From assembly GCA_945883455.1 (NCBI GenBank), contig CAMCXJ010000037.1:1-15232 (forward strand): 15,232 nucleotides of DNA, in the 5' to 3' direction. This DNA comes from Prosthecobacter debontii (GTDB taxonomy: Bacteria > Verrucomicrobiota > Verrucomicrobiia > Verrucomicrobiales > Akkermansiaceae). Made by a program: the position numbers and the translations under genes. The notes beneath the pieces were generated by a model. The model was given only the letters and a program-made list of their open reading frames with translations. It made no database searches and had not been told where the DNA came from. Below, one piece after another: positions 6,901-14,292 of the stretch. Each line of letters opens with the position of its first letter. Position 1 is the first letter of the stretch.

Positions 6901-7764
6901 GGAGACCTCTTGGTTGTCGAGTTCGCCGGAGGCTTTGAGTTCGCGCATGCCGATGAGGGCGATGTCCATCAGGGTGACGGGCTTGTCGTCGCGTCCTAGG
7001 GACTGGCGGACATGGCGGTAGATTTTATAGGTTTCCTCGATGACTTCGCTGCCGGGATCGAAGGTGACCTCGTCAATGGCGGTGAGGAAAGTGGTGTGGC
7101 GGCAGTGGTCGGACCAGTAGGTGTCCAACATGCGGATCTCGGTAAGGGTGGGCGGGCGGTTTTCCTCCGTGCTGAAATAATTTTGGGTGAACGCGATGTC
7201 GGCCTCGGACATGGCGAGGGACATGGCTTTGCGGATTTTTTCCGGGGTGTCTGTTAGGAAATCGTGGAGGATTTCGATGTCCGCAGGGATGGATGGCTGG
7301 GCTTGGCGGATGCAATCCGCCGCCACGATCTCGTGGGAATCTACGGGGTTAATGACGTAGGATTTGATTGACGTGATCTCGGCGGATGAAAGCTCGCCGG
7401 TGAGGATGATGACGCGCGAAGAGGTGACGGCGGGCTTGTCTTTTCCGGTGAGGATCTGGATGCACTGGGCAGCGGAGTCGGCGCGCTGGTCGAACTGGCC
7501 GGGGAGGTAGGAATGGGCGAAGGCGTGTTCGTTTTCCGCGAGGGCGAGTGCGATGGAGATGGAATCAACCTGCGGCTCGGAGAGGACGCGGGTGGAGGCG
7601 ATCTGGAAATCCGCTTCCTCGATGCCGGTGATGTCGTAGCGGTTGACAACGCGCAGTGAAGCGATGCCGGGCAGTGCGAGGGAGGCGCGGAGGTCGTGAA
7701 GGAGGTGGCGGGACTCGGAGGCAAAGGGGGGAAGCTTTTCGACGAAGAGAGTGTGCTGTTTCAA
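3982..7764 (-). CDS. purL: Phosphoribosylformylglycinamidine synthase, single-chain clade II
   Basis: This cytosolic enzyme converts FGAR, glutamine and ATP to FGAM, step four of purine synthesis. At 1260 residues it fuses a PurS-like N-terminus, two AIR-synthase-like halves and a C-terminal glutaminase. Visible motifs are NETHNHPTEIEPFGG (about 322-336), GGKDSMSGSFNDLD (about 780-793), PGTNSEYDSA opening the glutaminase, GICNGFQ with nucleophile Cys1090, and the C-terminal HSE pair (about 1231). The start is TTG (7764-7762); in-frame upstream codons offer no ATG and soon reach a stop, and a heptamer array abuts this start. The frame carries four repeat-derived segments: about 301-312, 617-634, 956-984 and 1102-1127. 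All stay in frame and miss the catalytic motifs. rho lies 81 bp upstream on the same strand. Confidence 0.96.
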   Translation of the reverse strand: MKQHTLFVEKLPPFASESRHLLHDLRASLALPGIASLRVVNRYDITGIEEADFQIASTRVLSEPQVDSISIALALAENEHAFAHSYLPGQFDQRADSAAQCIQILTGKDKPAVTSSRVIILTGELSSAEITSIKSYVINPVDSHEIVAADCIRQAQPSIPADIEILHDFLTDTPEKIRKAMSLAMSEADIAFTQNYFSTEENRPPTLTEIRMLDTYWSDHCRHTTFLTAIDEVTFDPGSEVIEETYKIYRHVRQSLGRDDKPVTLMDIALIGMRELKASGELDNQEVSEEINAASIVVPVTIINHQSSIPNPERTEEWLIQFKNETHNHPTEIEPFGGAATCLGGCIRDPLSGRSYVYQAMRVTGAGDPLTPFSETLPGKLPQKKICQVAAKGYSSYGNQIGLATGQVAEVYHPGYVAKRLEIGAVVAAAPRSNVFRGSPAPGDVILLIGGRTGRDGVGGATGSSKEHTETSLENSAEVQKGDAPTERKIQRLFRNPELTRKIKICNDFGAGGVSVAIGEIAPSLVIHLDAVPKKYDGLDGTELAISESQERMAVCIDRSEIGYFIAEADKENLECVHVADVTDSGRLIMHWRGKEIVNLSRAFLDTNGVQQTAQVHVAAASRGRPWKQRPAASEKTQALPQHLSSRNICSQKGLGEMFDSSVGANTVLWPFGGKHQFTPPDAMVAKLPVLEGETDHATYMAWGFDPYLSEKSPFHGAAYAVTESVCKAVAAGARLSDIRLTLQEYFPKLGQDPKRWGLPFAALLGAFRAQHELRLAAIGGKDSMSGSFNDLDVPPTLVSFALAPGLASLALSPEFKKPGSTVSIVETPILANGLPDFEALKQTAEALHNLNKAGKILSLHHIGKAGLAAAITKCCLGNHVGAIFGRPVNLFNEAYFQFLIEHTEALPTYLNSREIGTTTEAETLTLNGETHSLADLQSAWQSTLEPVYPTRPEAGSEIVDRGLMIVDTPLQSSTIRNPQSTISKPKVLIPAFPGTNSEYDSARAFQRVGATTHIEVFRNLSAQHIAESITSLAKKIRESQILFIPGGFSAGDEPDGSAKFIATILRNPRVSDAISDLLENRDGLVLGICNGFQALVKSGLLVAGTSSPSPSEGHPVAPPDPSAQPTLLHNDISRHISQYVQTRIVSNSSPWLANMAVGEIHTVPVSHGEGKFFATPETLAALATNGQIATQYCDPSGTPTMEHPFNPNGSLAAIEGITSPCGRVFGKMAHSERFSENVAKNIPGHKAQPIFSAGVNYFS
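4385..4459. repeat. REP-like multi-hairpin element inside purL
   Basis: Hairpins on the + strand are GTCGGC/GCCGAC (4385-4399) and an 8-bp perfect stem CTGGGACT/AGTCCCAG with a 3-nt loop (4436-4454), followed by GCCACG (4454-4459). Between them lies GACAGGATGTCCC, also found in the element at 14293-14343. The element encodes purL residues about 1102-1127, rich in Ser, Pro and Gly (GTSSPSPSEGHPVAPPDPSA), between glutaminase segments. Confidence 0.75.
4814..4896. repeat. Paired inverted heptamer arrays (TGGATTG type) inside purL
   Basis: The left array (4814-4848) reads GAGATCG, TGGATTG, TGGATTG, CGGATGG, TGGATGA. After 13 bp, a second array (4862-4896) carries the same words in inverted orientation. 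A 13-bp stretch, AGATCGTGGATTG (4815-4827), has an exact inverted copy at 4873-4885. In the purL frame it encodes about residues 956-984 (IVDRGLMIVD...STIRNPQSTIS), a linker just before the glutaminase domain. Confidence 0.8.
5864..5914. repeat. REP-like double-hairpin element inside purL
   Basis: The first hairpin is GAAGC/GCTTC (5864-5884). The second is a perfect 8-bp stem CTGCCGCG/CGCGGCAG with loop AGA (5891-5909), ending in GCCACG (5909-5914). The architecture, strand and GCCACG end match the other two REP-like copies, though stem sequences differ. It encodes purL residues about 617-634 (VAAASRGRPWKQRPAASE). Confidence 0.65.
6829..6863. repeat. Tandem heptamer array (GGGATTG/ATGATTG) inside purL
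   Basis: Five units are present: GGGATTG, GGGATTG, ATGATTG, ATGATTG, ATGATTG. The purL frame reads through as about residues 301-312 (TIINHQSSIPNP), only a dozen residues before the conserved NETHNHP motif. Confidence 0.85.
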
Positions 7765-7791
7765 AACCTTAAACTTTAAATTTTAAATTCG
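7764..7791. repeat. Tandem heptamer array, AAACTTT type, at the purL start
   Basis: The units are AAACCTT (7764-7770), AAACTTT (7771-7777), AAATTTT (7778-7784) and AAATTCG (7785-7791). The array touches the TTG start codon of purL and occupies the position of its ribosome binding site; read on the - strand, the only purine-rich stretch close to the TTG is AAGG. Confidence 0.85.
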
Positions 7792-7845
7792 AATGAAGTT
7801 TGCGCTGTGCGGATGGCAGGAAGCCGGCTGGAAGCACGGCTCTCC

Positions 7846-9567
7846 TTAGCCTTTGATCTCCATAAGCATCTGCGGGTTGTTGGGAAACTTTTTAACGAAG
7901 TAGAGCAGGCGCTCCATGGCTTCGAAGGGGCGGTGGCCGGACAGGCCGCGGCGGATGAGGTGGATCTTGTGGAGGGTGTGTTCCTGGAGGAGGAGTTCCT
8001 CGCGGCGGGTGCCGGATTTGAAGATGTCCACGGCGGGATAGACGTAGTTTTCGGCGATCTTGCGGTCGAGGACGAGCTCCATGTTGCCGGTGCCCTTGAA
8101 CTCCATGAAAATGGCCTCGTCAGCGCGGGAGTTTGTCTGGATGAGGGCGGTGGCAAGGATGGTGAGGGAGCCACCGCCGCGGGTGTTGCGGGCGGCGGCG
8201 AAGAGGCGGCGCGGGACTTCGAGGGCGCCGATGGTGATGCCGCCGGAGCCGGTGGCGCGGTTGCGACCTTCCCTGCCACCGCCCATGTTCGCGTTGTAGG
8301 CGCGGGCGAGGCGGGTGATGGAATCCATGAGGATGAAGACGTCCTTGCCGGCCTCGACGAGGCGTTTCGCTCGCTCGATGGCAAGCTCGGCGATGCGGCA
8401 ATGGTTGCGGACGGCTTCGTCATTAGAGGAGGCGTAAATTTCCGCGCCGGGGAGGGCGCGGCGGAACTCGGTGACCTCCTCGGGTCGCTCATCGACGAGG
8501 AGAACCATCAGGTGGATCTGCTCGTCGTATTTCTCGCGGATCGCCTCCGCCATATGGAGGAGGAGGGTGGTTTTCCCGGAGCGCGGGGGCGAAACGATGA
8601 GTCCGCGCTGGCCGCGGCCGACGGGTGCGACGATATCGACGACGCGGGTGGTGTAGCGGTCGGGCGTGGTTTCGAAGGCGATGCGCTTGTTGGGGTTGAT
8701 CGCCTTGAGTTCGTCGAAGTGAGGGAGGACGGCGGCTTCCTCGGGCGGCATGCTGTTGACCGTATGGATTTCGACAAGCTGCGGGCCGCGGTTGCTGGCT
8801 TGGTATTGGCCGTGGAGCCATTGGCCGTGGCGTAGCGAGTGGCGGCGGATGAGCTCTGGGGAGATGAAAATGTCTTCCTTTGCCTGTTCGAAATTCGCTT
8901 CCGGATGGCGTAGGAATCCGAAGCCTTTGGGTGTCATTTCGAGGAGGCCATTGGTCTCGATCACCGGGCCATCAAAGACGGTGGCTGAGCGGTCTTCCTG
9001 CGGGCGTTCGGGTTTTTCGTAGCGGTTTTCCTGACGCAGCTCATTCCTGTGATCGTTGCGCGGTTCGTGGCGGTTGTCATTGCGCTGGCTGCGATTTTGT
9101 TCTCCGCCTTGGTCACGACGACGCTTGCGTTTTTCGCGGCGTTTTTTGGAACGGGAAACTTGTTGCTGACCGTCGTATTGGGCGGGCGGTTGATTTACTG
9201 GTCCGCCGCCGGGGACTCGGCCGATGCGTGGGCTGTCGTTGGCTGGCTGCCCGGGTTGTCTTTCCTCGCGTGGTACGGATGGCTCCGGCTGCGGTGGAGG
9301 GATCGTGACGGGTGCCTCGATGGGAAGGAAAGCAGCGCTTGCGATAGGCACGGGTTTCTCGATGACGGCGGGCGGTGCCTCGGAGTTCGCAGGAGTTTTC
9401 TTTGCGACTGCTTTTTTCGCGGCGACCTTCTTAACTGCGATCTTTTTCACGCCGACTTTTTTCGCGGCTTTCTTTGCCGTTTTTTTCGCGGCGCTCTTTC
9501 GTGCGGACTTCACAATACTTTCCGCAGTAGGCATTTCGAAAAGGTCGTCGGTGGTGTTTTTGCTCAT
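7846..9567 (-). CDS. rho: Transcription termination factor Rho with long basic N-terminal extension
   Basis: Rho is a hexameric RNA-dependent ATPase that ends transcription at C-rich unstructured RNA. The 573-residue product is about 150 longer than the E. coli protein. Residues 1-60 are Lys/Ala-rich, with AKK and VKK repeats resembling histone-H1-type tails. Residues about 130-190 are Arg/Asn/Gln-rich (RSKKRREKRKRRRDQGGEQN). The RNA-binding cold-shock-like domain begins near 205 (GLLEMTPKGFGFLRHP). The ATPase core has Walker A PPRSGKTT near 326-334 and Walker B FILMDSITRLARAYN near 409-423. ATG 9567 is the first in-frame start and includes the basic tail. Extended N-termini occur in Rho of several high-GC phyla and probably add RNA binding. 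purL follows on the same strand. Confidence 0.97.
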   Translation of the reverse strand: MSKNTTDDLFEMPTAESIVKSARKSAAKKTAKKAAKKVGVKKIAVKKVAAKKAVAKKTPANSEAPPAVIEKPVPIASAAFLPIEAPVTIPPPQPEPSVPREERQPGQPANDSPRIGRVPGGGPVNQPPAQYDGQQQVSRSKKRREKRKRRRDQGGEQNRSQRNDNRHEPRNDHRNELRQENRYEKPERPQEDRSATVFDGPVIETNGLLEMTPKGFGFLRHPEANFEQAKEDIFISPELIRRHSLRHGQWLHGQYQASNRGPQLVEIHTVNSMPPEEAAVLPHFDELKAINPNKRIAFETTPDRYTTRVVDIVAPVGRGQRGLIVSPPRSGKTTLLLHMAEAIREKYDEQIHLMVLLVDERPEEVTEFRRALPGAEIYASSNDEAVRNHCRIAELAIERAKRLVEAGKDVFILMDSITRLARAYNANMGGGREGRNRATGSGGITIGALEVPRRLFAAARNTRGGGSLTILATALIQTNSRADEAIFMEFKGTGNMELVLDRKIAENYVYPAVDIFKSGTRREELLLQEHTLHKIHLIRRGLSGHRPFEAMERLLYFVKKFPNNPQMLMEIKG

Positions 9568-9924
9568 TCGGAAAAGTATTGGAAAATCGGATGCGTCGAT
9601 CTTTGCTGTCGGCAGACGGAGTAGGAAACGTGAATGGTGATATGGTTATGGGGCTTCATCGGGGATATGGAAATCCGACATGAGCATGGAAAAAGGGTGA
9701 CAGTGCGGGGGTCGTTTCCGGTCGTTGATTCCATCGCACAGGGCGGGAGGTGACGTGGGATTCGACCGGTGGCGTGGTGGCAAGGGAGGAGATCCCGAAG
9801 CCGCCAAATGTCGTGGTAACGTCGTTAATATGTGGGCTTGGCGGGCGTTTGGCAATCCCAAAAAAACGGGCGGTCACACGGCGTGGGTTGACGTTCGCGA
9901 CAAGGGGTGTGAGTTTCGCGGCGG
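9568..9924. other. Divergent intergenic region between rho and the nuclease-like lipoprotein gene
   Basis: This 357-bp spacer must hold the promoters of both divergent genes. I see no convincing -35/-10 pair, no heptamer array and no strong hairpin. Short frames on both strands (for example - strand 9656-9877) lack recognisable domains. A CATAACCATATC stretch on the - strand about 80 bp before rho could be part of a promoter, but this is weak. Confidence 0.5.
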
Positions 9925-10851
9925 ATGTGGATAAGGTTTATTGGAATTGCGGCCGCGCTGATTCTGGTGGCGGCATGTGAAAGGGAGAAGCGGGTTCCGA
10001 GGGCGGTGGCGGTCTCGGAGGACGGCTCAATGGAGGTAAGCGCGATGACATTCAACATCCGCTATGAGAACGGGGGCGATAAAGGGCGGCGAAGCTGGGG
10101 CGAGCGGGTGGTGGGCATTGTGAAAATGCTACGGGCCGAGCAACCGGATTTTCTGGGTATCCAGGAAGGCTTGCACGGGCAGGTGGCGGATCTGCGGGCG
10201 TCGTTGCCGGACTATGGTTTCGTCGGTACGGGGCGCAGCGATGGCGGGCGCGAGGGGGAGTATTCAGGAATTTTTTATCAAAGGGATCGCTTTGCGGTGG
10301 ATGGCGACAAGAGCGGCGTGACTTGGCTTTCCGATTCGCCGGACAAGCCGGGATCGATGACATGGGGCAATGAGATCCCGCGCGTGGCGACGTGGGCGCG
10401 GCTGTTAGATCGGACAAGCGGACAGGGGATCTGGGTAGTGAACATGCACCTCGATCACAGGAGCCAGCCATCGCGGGAGAAGGGCGTGAGGCTGATGGTG
10501 GAGAGATTGGTGAAGATGAATCGCGACGACGAGCCGGTTGTGTGGATGGGGGATTTTAACGCGGTGGAGGGGAATCCGGCGGTGGCTTTCCTTGCCGGGA
10601 AACGGTCGATGATTCCGCCAGTAGAAGGTTTCGAAGGGATGGTGGAGACCTACGATGTGTTGAACGCAGGAGTGAAGGAGCGGGGCACGCTGCATTTCTG
10701 GATGAACGATCCGAACCGGCAGTGGAAGGTGGATCACATATTCATCTCGAAGGGAGGGGTGGTTCTTCGATCGGGAATTCTCCGGGGAGGGGTGCCTTAT
10801 CTATCGGATCATTTTCCGGTGACGGCCACGGTTCGGTTTCCGCCTCGCTGA
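9925..10851 (+). CDS. Endonuclease/exonuclease/phosphatase-family lipoprotein
   Basis: This 308-residue protein begins with a lipoprotein signal (hydrophobic 5-16, lipobox LVAAC, Cys18), so it is probably anchored to a membrane facing the periplasm. The rest is an EEP-fold metal-dependent phosphoesterase. Visible motifs are FNIR (Asn44), IQE (Glu81, metal ligand), NMHLDH (His175), GDFN (Asp210, Asn212), VDHIF (Asp270, His271) and SDHFPV (Asp295, catalytic His296). All expected catalytic residues are present, so it is probably active. Members cleave nucleic acids, sphingolipids or inositol phosphates; the substrate cannot be told from sequence, and secretion argues for an extracellular or periplasmic one. 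Its last 110 bp overlap the end of the convergent TPR-like gene. Confidence 0.9.
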   Translation: MWIRFIGIAAALILVAACEREKRVPRAVAVSEDGSMEVSAMTFNIRYENGGDKGRRSWGERVVGIVKMLRAEQPDFLGIQEGLHGQVADLRASLPDYGFVGTGRSDGGREGEYSGIFYQRDRFAVDGDKSGVTWLSDSPDKPGSMTWGNEIPRVATWARLLDRTSGQGIWVVNMHLDHRSQPSREKGVRLMVERLVKMNRDDEPVVWMGDFNAVEGNPAVAFLAGKRSMIPPVEGFEGMVETYDVLNAGVKERGTLHFWMNDPNRQWKVDHIFISKGGVVLRSGILRGGVPYLSDHFPVTATVRFPPR

Positions 10852-13000
10852 AGAGGATGGAGTTCAGGCTGTCCTTGAAAGAATCCGGCCAGGGGAGCTT
10901 CGCGAGCGTCTCCGTATCCGACCATTTCGGGTCAATAGCCTTGAGCTGGGCGAGGTAGGAAACGGCGGCTTCGTGATCGCCGAGGCGTTCGTGCGTGATG
11001 GCAAGCAACGCGGTGGTGTCCTCGATCTCGGCCGGAGGGAGGCCGATTTTCGTGGCGTGATTTAAGTAGCGGAGGGCATCCTCAGTGTGGTCTGTTAGAA
11101 GCGCGATCCAGCCGGAGCGGATCGCGGAGGAGGGGGCGTTGGGGAAACGGAAGAGGCCGGTGTTGAGGATCTCGATGGCTTGGCGGGCGTCGCCGGTTTC
11201 GAAGGCTGTATGGGCGGCTTCGGTGTAGTCGGTGGGGAGGTGGTCGGCTTCCGGTTGGTGGGTGATGAGATCGATCCACGTGGCGTGCGCGGCATCGAAA
11301 TGAGCGAGCGTGACAAAAGCCGTGGCACGGACGCGCAGGTAGGCGGCGGGATGCGTGCCGAGGTTCTGCGCGAGTTCTGCGAGGCGGATGGCGGTGGCGG
11401 CGTGCGCGGGGTTTTGGGAAAGGGTGCGAGCGGCCGTAATAACTTTATCGGCGGTGAGAGGTTTTCCTAAAGTTTCGAGTGTGGTGGGGGAAGTGAGGAG
11501 GAGGGAGAAGGCGGAGATGTCTTTTTCGGTGTGTTGGTCGTGAAGGGTGAGGGCGGCGAGGATGTCGGCGCGTTCGCTTTGGAAGCGTTTGAAGAGCGGG
11601 GTGAAATCCGGCGACTCGTAGCCGTGCCAATCCTCGACGGTGCGGAGGTGGCCGAGATCTGTGTCGGCTGAGGATTCACGTTTCGCCAAAGTGCGCAGTG
11701 CGGGCGGGAGGTCGGTGGCTTTTTCGAGGGCGCGGGAGATGATGGCCGGATCTTGTGATTCAATGGCGAGGTAGAGCGCGGTGGCAAAGGGGAGGCCGTG
11801 GGTGGCGGAGTCAATGACGGCGAGGATGGCTTCGCTCTCGCCGGTGACAAAGACCCTGCGGATCAGATCGGCGTGGGAGCGGGACTGGGCGGTGAGTTGG
11901 GGAAATTTTTCCGGGTATGCGTCGGCGAGGCGGCGGGTTACGGCGGTGTCTGCGGAGAAAATCTTTAAGGTCGGTGGGATGATGTCAGGGAAATGGGCGG
12001 ATAGTGTTTCGAGGCGGTTGGGGATGGGGATTTCGGAGAGGGTTTGGCTGGCGGGATCGAGCTTGTAGCCGGAGAGGGCGGTGATGATGTTTTCCGTGAG
12101 CTTCGGAATCTCGGCGGGAGTGAGGCGTATCGTATGGGTGAAAGTGAGGGTGTTTTCGTTGGTCTGAGTGATGTTTGGATCGGTAGGTTTTTGTGGGATG
12201 GTGGAGGAAGGAATTTGCTCGATCTCGCCTTGAAGCGGGATGGCGATGCCGTTGCCGTCCGGTGTGATGATCTGCAGTGTAGTACCTTCGAAATTTGCTG
12301 CGAGAGGTTGGGATAGGTTTCGGATGGTTTCCGAGCGGAGGACTTGACCCGTCGCCGCATCGCGGATGCGCCATGTGATGTTTCCGGTGACTTCGGCGAA
12401 AGGGCTGGCGAGGAGGAGGGAGTTTTCGGAGAAAGGCTGGCAGGTTTCGGGGTCGAATTTTTCAGGAAACGGATCGAGAGCGGCGATGGGTTTCAGGGTT
12501 TCCGCGTGGCAGAGGAGGCTGGTTTCATCGCGGTGGACGAGGAGGTAGCGGGAATCGGGCGAAAGCGAGAGGTGGGTGATGTCGCGGTCTTTCGCGGGGA
12601 ACATGACGGCCGCGACGGTTGGTTCTTCGCCAGATATGTCCCAGCGGATCGCAGTCGAATGATCTCCGCTGATGGCGACGAAGAGATCATTTTCTGAAGC
12701 GACATAACGAAGAACGGCGGAGGGGTGGCGCAGGGCGGTGACGGGGAAGCTGAAGTCCGTGGAGGTGAGGGTTTTCTCGAAGGTGGCGCGGGTCTCGGGT
12801 GAAGGCTGGTTGGTGAGGGCGGCTTGGAGATAGGGGATCGCTTTGGACGGGGTGCTATTGTCCAAGTGGTTTTTCGCGAGGGCGAGCTGGGCAGCGGCTA
12901 GGGTGGGGTTGCTTTCGGGGGTGGGCGGCGGTTGGGAAACGGGCGTTTTTTCCCCGCAGGAAACGAGGAGGGCTAAAAGGATGGGAAGGCAGGATTTCAA
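10742..13000 (-). CDS. Lipoprotein with WD40-like and TPR-like regions, unknown function
   Basis: This 752-residue protein has a lipoprotein signal (KSCLPILLALLVSC, lipobox LVSC, Cys15). Residues about 35-70 resemble a TPR pair (AAAQLALAKNHLDNSTPSKAIPYLQAAL). Residues about 85-300 have a beta-propeller-like pattern (VAISGDHSTAIRWDIS, LSLSPDSRYLLVHRDETSLL). Helical TPR-like repeats fill about 530-700 (HTAFETGDARQAIEILNTGL, HERLGDHEAAVSYLAQLKAIDP). The tail is Pro/Glu-rich and looks disordered. It is probably a scaffold on a membrane surface; no catalytic motif is seen. The start is TTG (13000-12998): an in-frame TGA lies just upstream and no ATG precedes the signal peptide. Its 3' end overlaps the convergent EEP gene by 110 bp. 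Confidence 0.8.
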   Translation of the reverse strand: MKSCLPILLALLVSCGEKTPVSQPPPTPESNPTLAAAQLALAKNHLDNSTPSKAIPYLQAALTNQPSPETRATFEKTLTSTDFSFPVTALRHPSAVLRYVASENDLFVAISGDHSTAIRWDISGEEPTVAAVMFPAKDRDITHLSLSPDSRYLLVHRDETSLLCHAETLKPIAALDPFPEKFDPETCQPFSENSLLLASPFAEVTGNITWRIRDAATGQVLRSETIRNLSQPLAANFEGTTLQIITPDGNGIAIPLQGEIEQIPSSTIPQKPTDPNITQTNENTLTFTHTIRLTPAEIPKLTENIITALSGYKLDPASQTLSEIPIPNRLETLSAHFPDIIPPTLKIFSADTAVTRRLADAYPEKFPQLTAQSRSHADLIRRVFVTGESEAILAVIDSATHGLPFATALYLAIESQDPAIISRALEKATDLPPALRTLAKRESSADTDLGHLRTVEDWHGYESPDFTPLFKRFQSERADILAALTLHDQHTEKDISAFSLLLTSPTTLETLGKPLTADKVITAARTLSQNPAHAATAIRLAELAQNLGTHPAAYLRVRATAFVTLAHFDAAHATWIDLITHQPEADHLPTDYTEAAHTAFETGDARQAIEILNTGLFRFPNAPSSAIRSGWIALLTDHTEDALRYLNHATKIGLPPAEIEDTTALLAITHERLGDHEAAVSYLAQLKAIDPKWSDTETLAKLPWPDSFKDSLNSILFSEAETEPWPSPENDPIDKAPLPGEFPIEEPPLPSR

Positions 13001-13113
13001 AGCGGATGGTCAATGTTTCAATGCCGTAGGGCGGTCTGTCTGTCGGTGGTGAAGATGGTTAACCGCAGTTCGGGAAAAATGACTTTCTATCTCACACCGC
13101 ATCCTACTACCGA

Positions 13114-13764
13114 ATGTGTTTGTTTCCCATAGTTTCTTTGGCAGATCTGTCAGGGCTGGTGGGTGGGCGGCGGGGCAAGCTCGTCTCGTGGAAATGGAGC
13201 AGCCTGGGCGATTACGCGCGGGGCAAGGGGCCGAGCTGGCTGGTCTTCGACAGGTTGCTCGCGGCCTTCGACCTCGCAAAGGACGGCCGGGGGAGGCGGG
13301 CATACGTGGCTTGGCTGGAAGAGCGGGCGGCCGACGGCGGGGATGGGATCGGCCCGGAGGCGATGGCGGCGCTGAAACGGGGCTGGTATCTTGGAGAGGC
13401 GTCCTTCGCCGAGAAATTACGCAAGCTAGTGGAAGGTAAACGCAGTCGGGTGACGGGAGCCGATCCCGTGGCGCGTTCTCATGATGAGGGAGGGACGGAG
13501 GATCTCGCGGTGCGGGCATTGGCCGCGGTGGGGCTTCCTCAGGACACCGGATTGCTTTCGGAACTGCGGAAAGGGCATGGCGGCAAGATCCTTGTGGCGG
13601 CTCTCCTTCGCAAACACACATCGGCAGGCAACCGCTGGCTTGCGCAACGCCTCGCGATGGGACATACGGGTAGCGTAAGCCGGCTTGTAGTGGCTTTCGG
13701 CAAGAACAAAGCGAACCGGAAAAAACTAAGCGAATTGGAGGAAATGTTGAAATGCGACACCTGA
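13114..13764 (+). pseudogene. REP-associated tyrosine transposase (RAYT) C-terminal remnant
   Basis: The 216-codon frame carries the segment that follows the catalytic domain in RAYT/Y1 transposases: SGLVGGRRGKLVSWKWSSL, comparable to the usual NPVRAGLV...W.WSS. Then come AYVAWLEERA, RGWYLGEASFAEKLR, and a C-terminal domain (ALLRKHTSAGNRWLAQRLAMG, then SVSRLVVAFG) of the kind seen on verrucomicrobial RAYTs. The N-terminal HUH motif and catalytic Tyr are absent. The nearby frame beginning at 13116 reads SVRAG, which would complete VRAGLV only after a small frameshift near 13155, so both a 5' loss and a shift are likely. RAYTs process single-stranded REP hairpins; REP-like elements occur here at 14293-14343 and inside purL. 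A shortened DNA-binding product made from ATG 13114 cannot be excluded. Confidence 0.7.
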
Positions 13765-13776
13765 CCCGAATGGAAA

Positions 13777-14268
13777 TTGCAGCATATCGCGATGTGGATT
13801 CCCGACGAACCTTCCGAGGTAAACCGCGAGGCGATGATGGGATATCTGCGGCAATTGTCCTGGTCGCCAGACGATCCCTTGGCCGGTTCCGCTGTGCTGT
13901 TCCTGAGCGACCTGAAGCGCGACGGAAAGTTGCCGGAAGGATTCGTGGCGGACGGGGAGATTGGCGAGACCGCATTGCGCATCGCCGCGGATGCGACCGC
14001 TTCCGCCGATGTGCGCATCGCTGCCTTCCACGCCTGCGTGGATCAGGGTGTCGGGGAGGGCATGGCAAATCGGCGACCGGAGATCGCTGCCACGGCCCGC
14101 TTGATCGCCGCCGATGCGTCGCTGATGATTCCGCTGCGCAAAGCCGCGATCCACACCATCGGTCGGTTCGGAGGCGCGGAGGACAGGGAGCTTTTGGAAA
14201 GCATCGCCGTAGAGAATCGGGATTTCATGGCGGCGACCAAGCCCGCGCTGGAGCGGTTGGAGAGGTGA
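13777..14268 (+). CDS. HEAT-like alpha-helical protein, possibly 5'-truncated
   Basis: The frame encodes up to 164 residues with no signal peptide. Helical pairs such as ETALRIAADATASADVRIAA and RKAAIHTIGRFGGAEDREL resemble HEAT or armadillo-type repeats. I do not recognise a specific family. The start is uncertain: TTG 13777 or ATG 13792, with an in-frame stop at 13762-13764 that is also the stop of the RAYT remnant. Because it opens abruptly next to a decayed transposase, it may be the 3' end of a larger gene whose front has been lost. A REP-like element lies 25 bp after its stop, and the next gene is convergent. Confidence 0.5.
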   Translation: MQHIAMWIPDEPSEVNREAMMGYLRQLSWSPDDPLAGSAVLFLSDLKRDGKLPEGFVADGEIGETALRIAADATASADVRIAAFHACVDQGVGEGMANRRPEIAATARLIAADASLMIPLRKAAIHTIGRFGGAEDRELLESIAVENRDFMAATKPALERLER

Positions 14269-14292
14269 CTTCTGGAAACTTGAGGGAATAGA

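Noticed and set aside
7811..7845. Possible terminator hairpin after rho
   Set aside because: The stem is short and interrupted, and no T-run follows on the - strand.
7807..8835. 342-codon + strand frame rich in Gly, Ala and Glu
   Set aside because: It is antisense to rho, whose Walker motifs and RNA-binding domain are unambiguous.
9656..9877. Small - strand frame of 73 codons in the rho upstream region
   Set aside because: It has no clear ribosome binding site, no domain, and overlaps other equally weak frames on both strands.
13010..14068. 352-codon - strand frame
   Set aside because: It is antisense to the RAYT remnant and HEAT-like frame, very rich in Pro, Arg and Ser, and without any recognisable domain.
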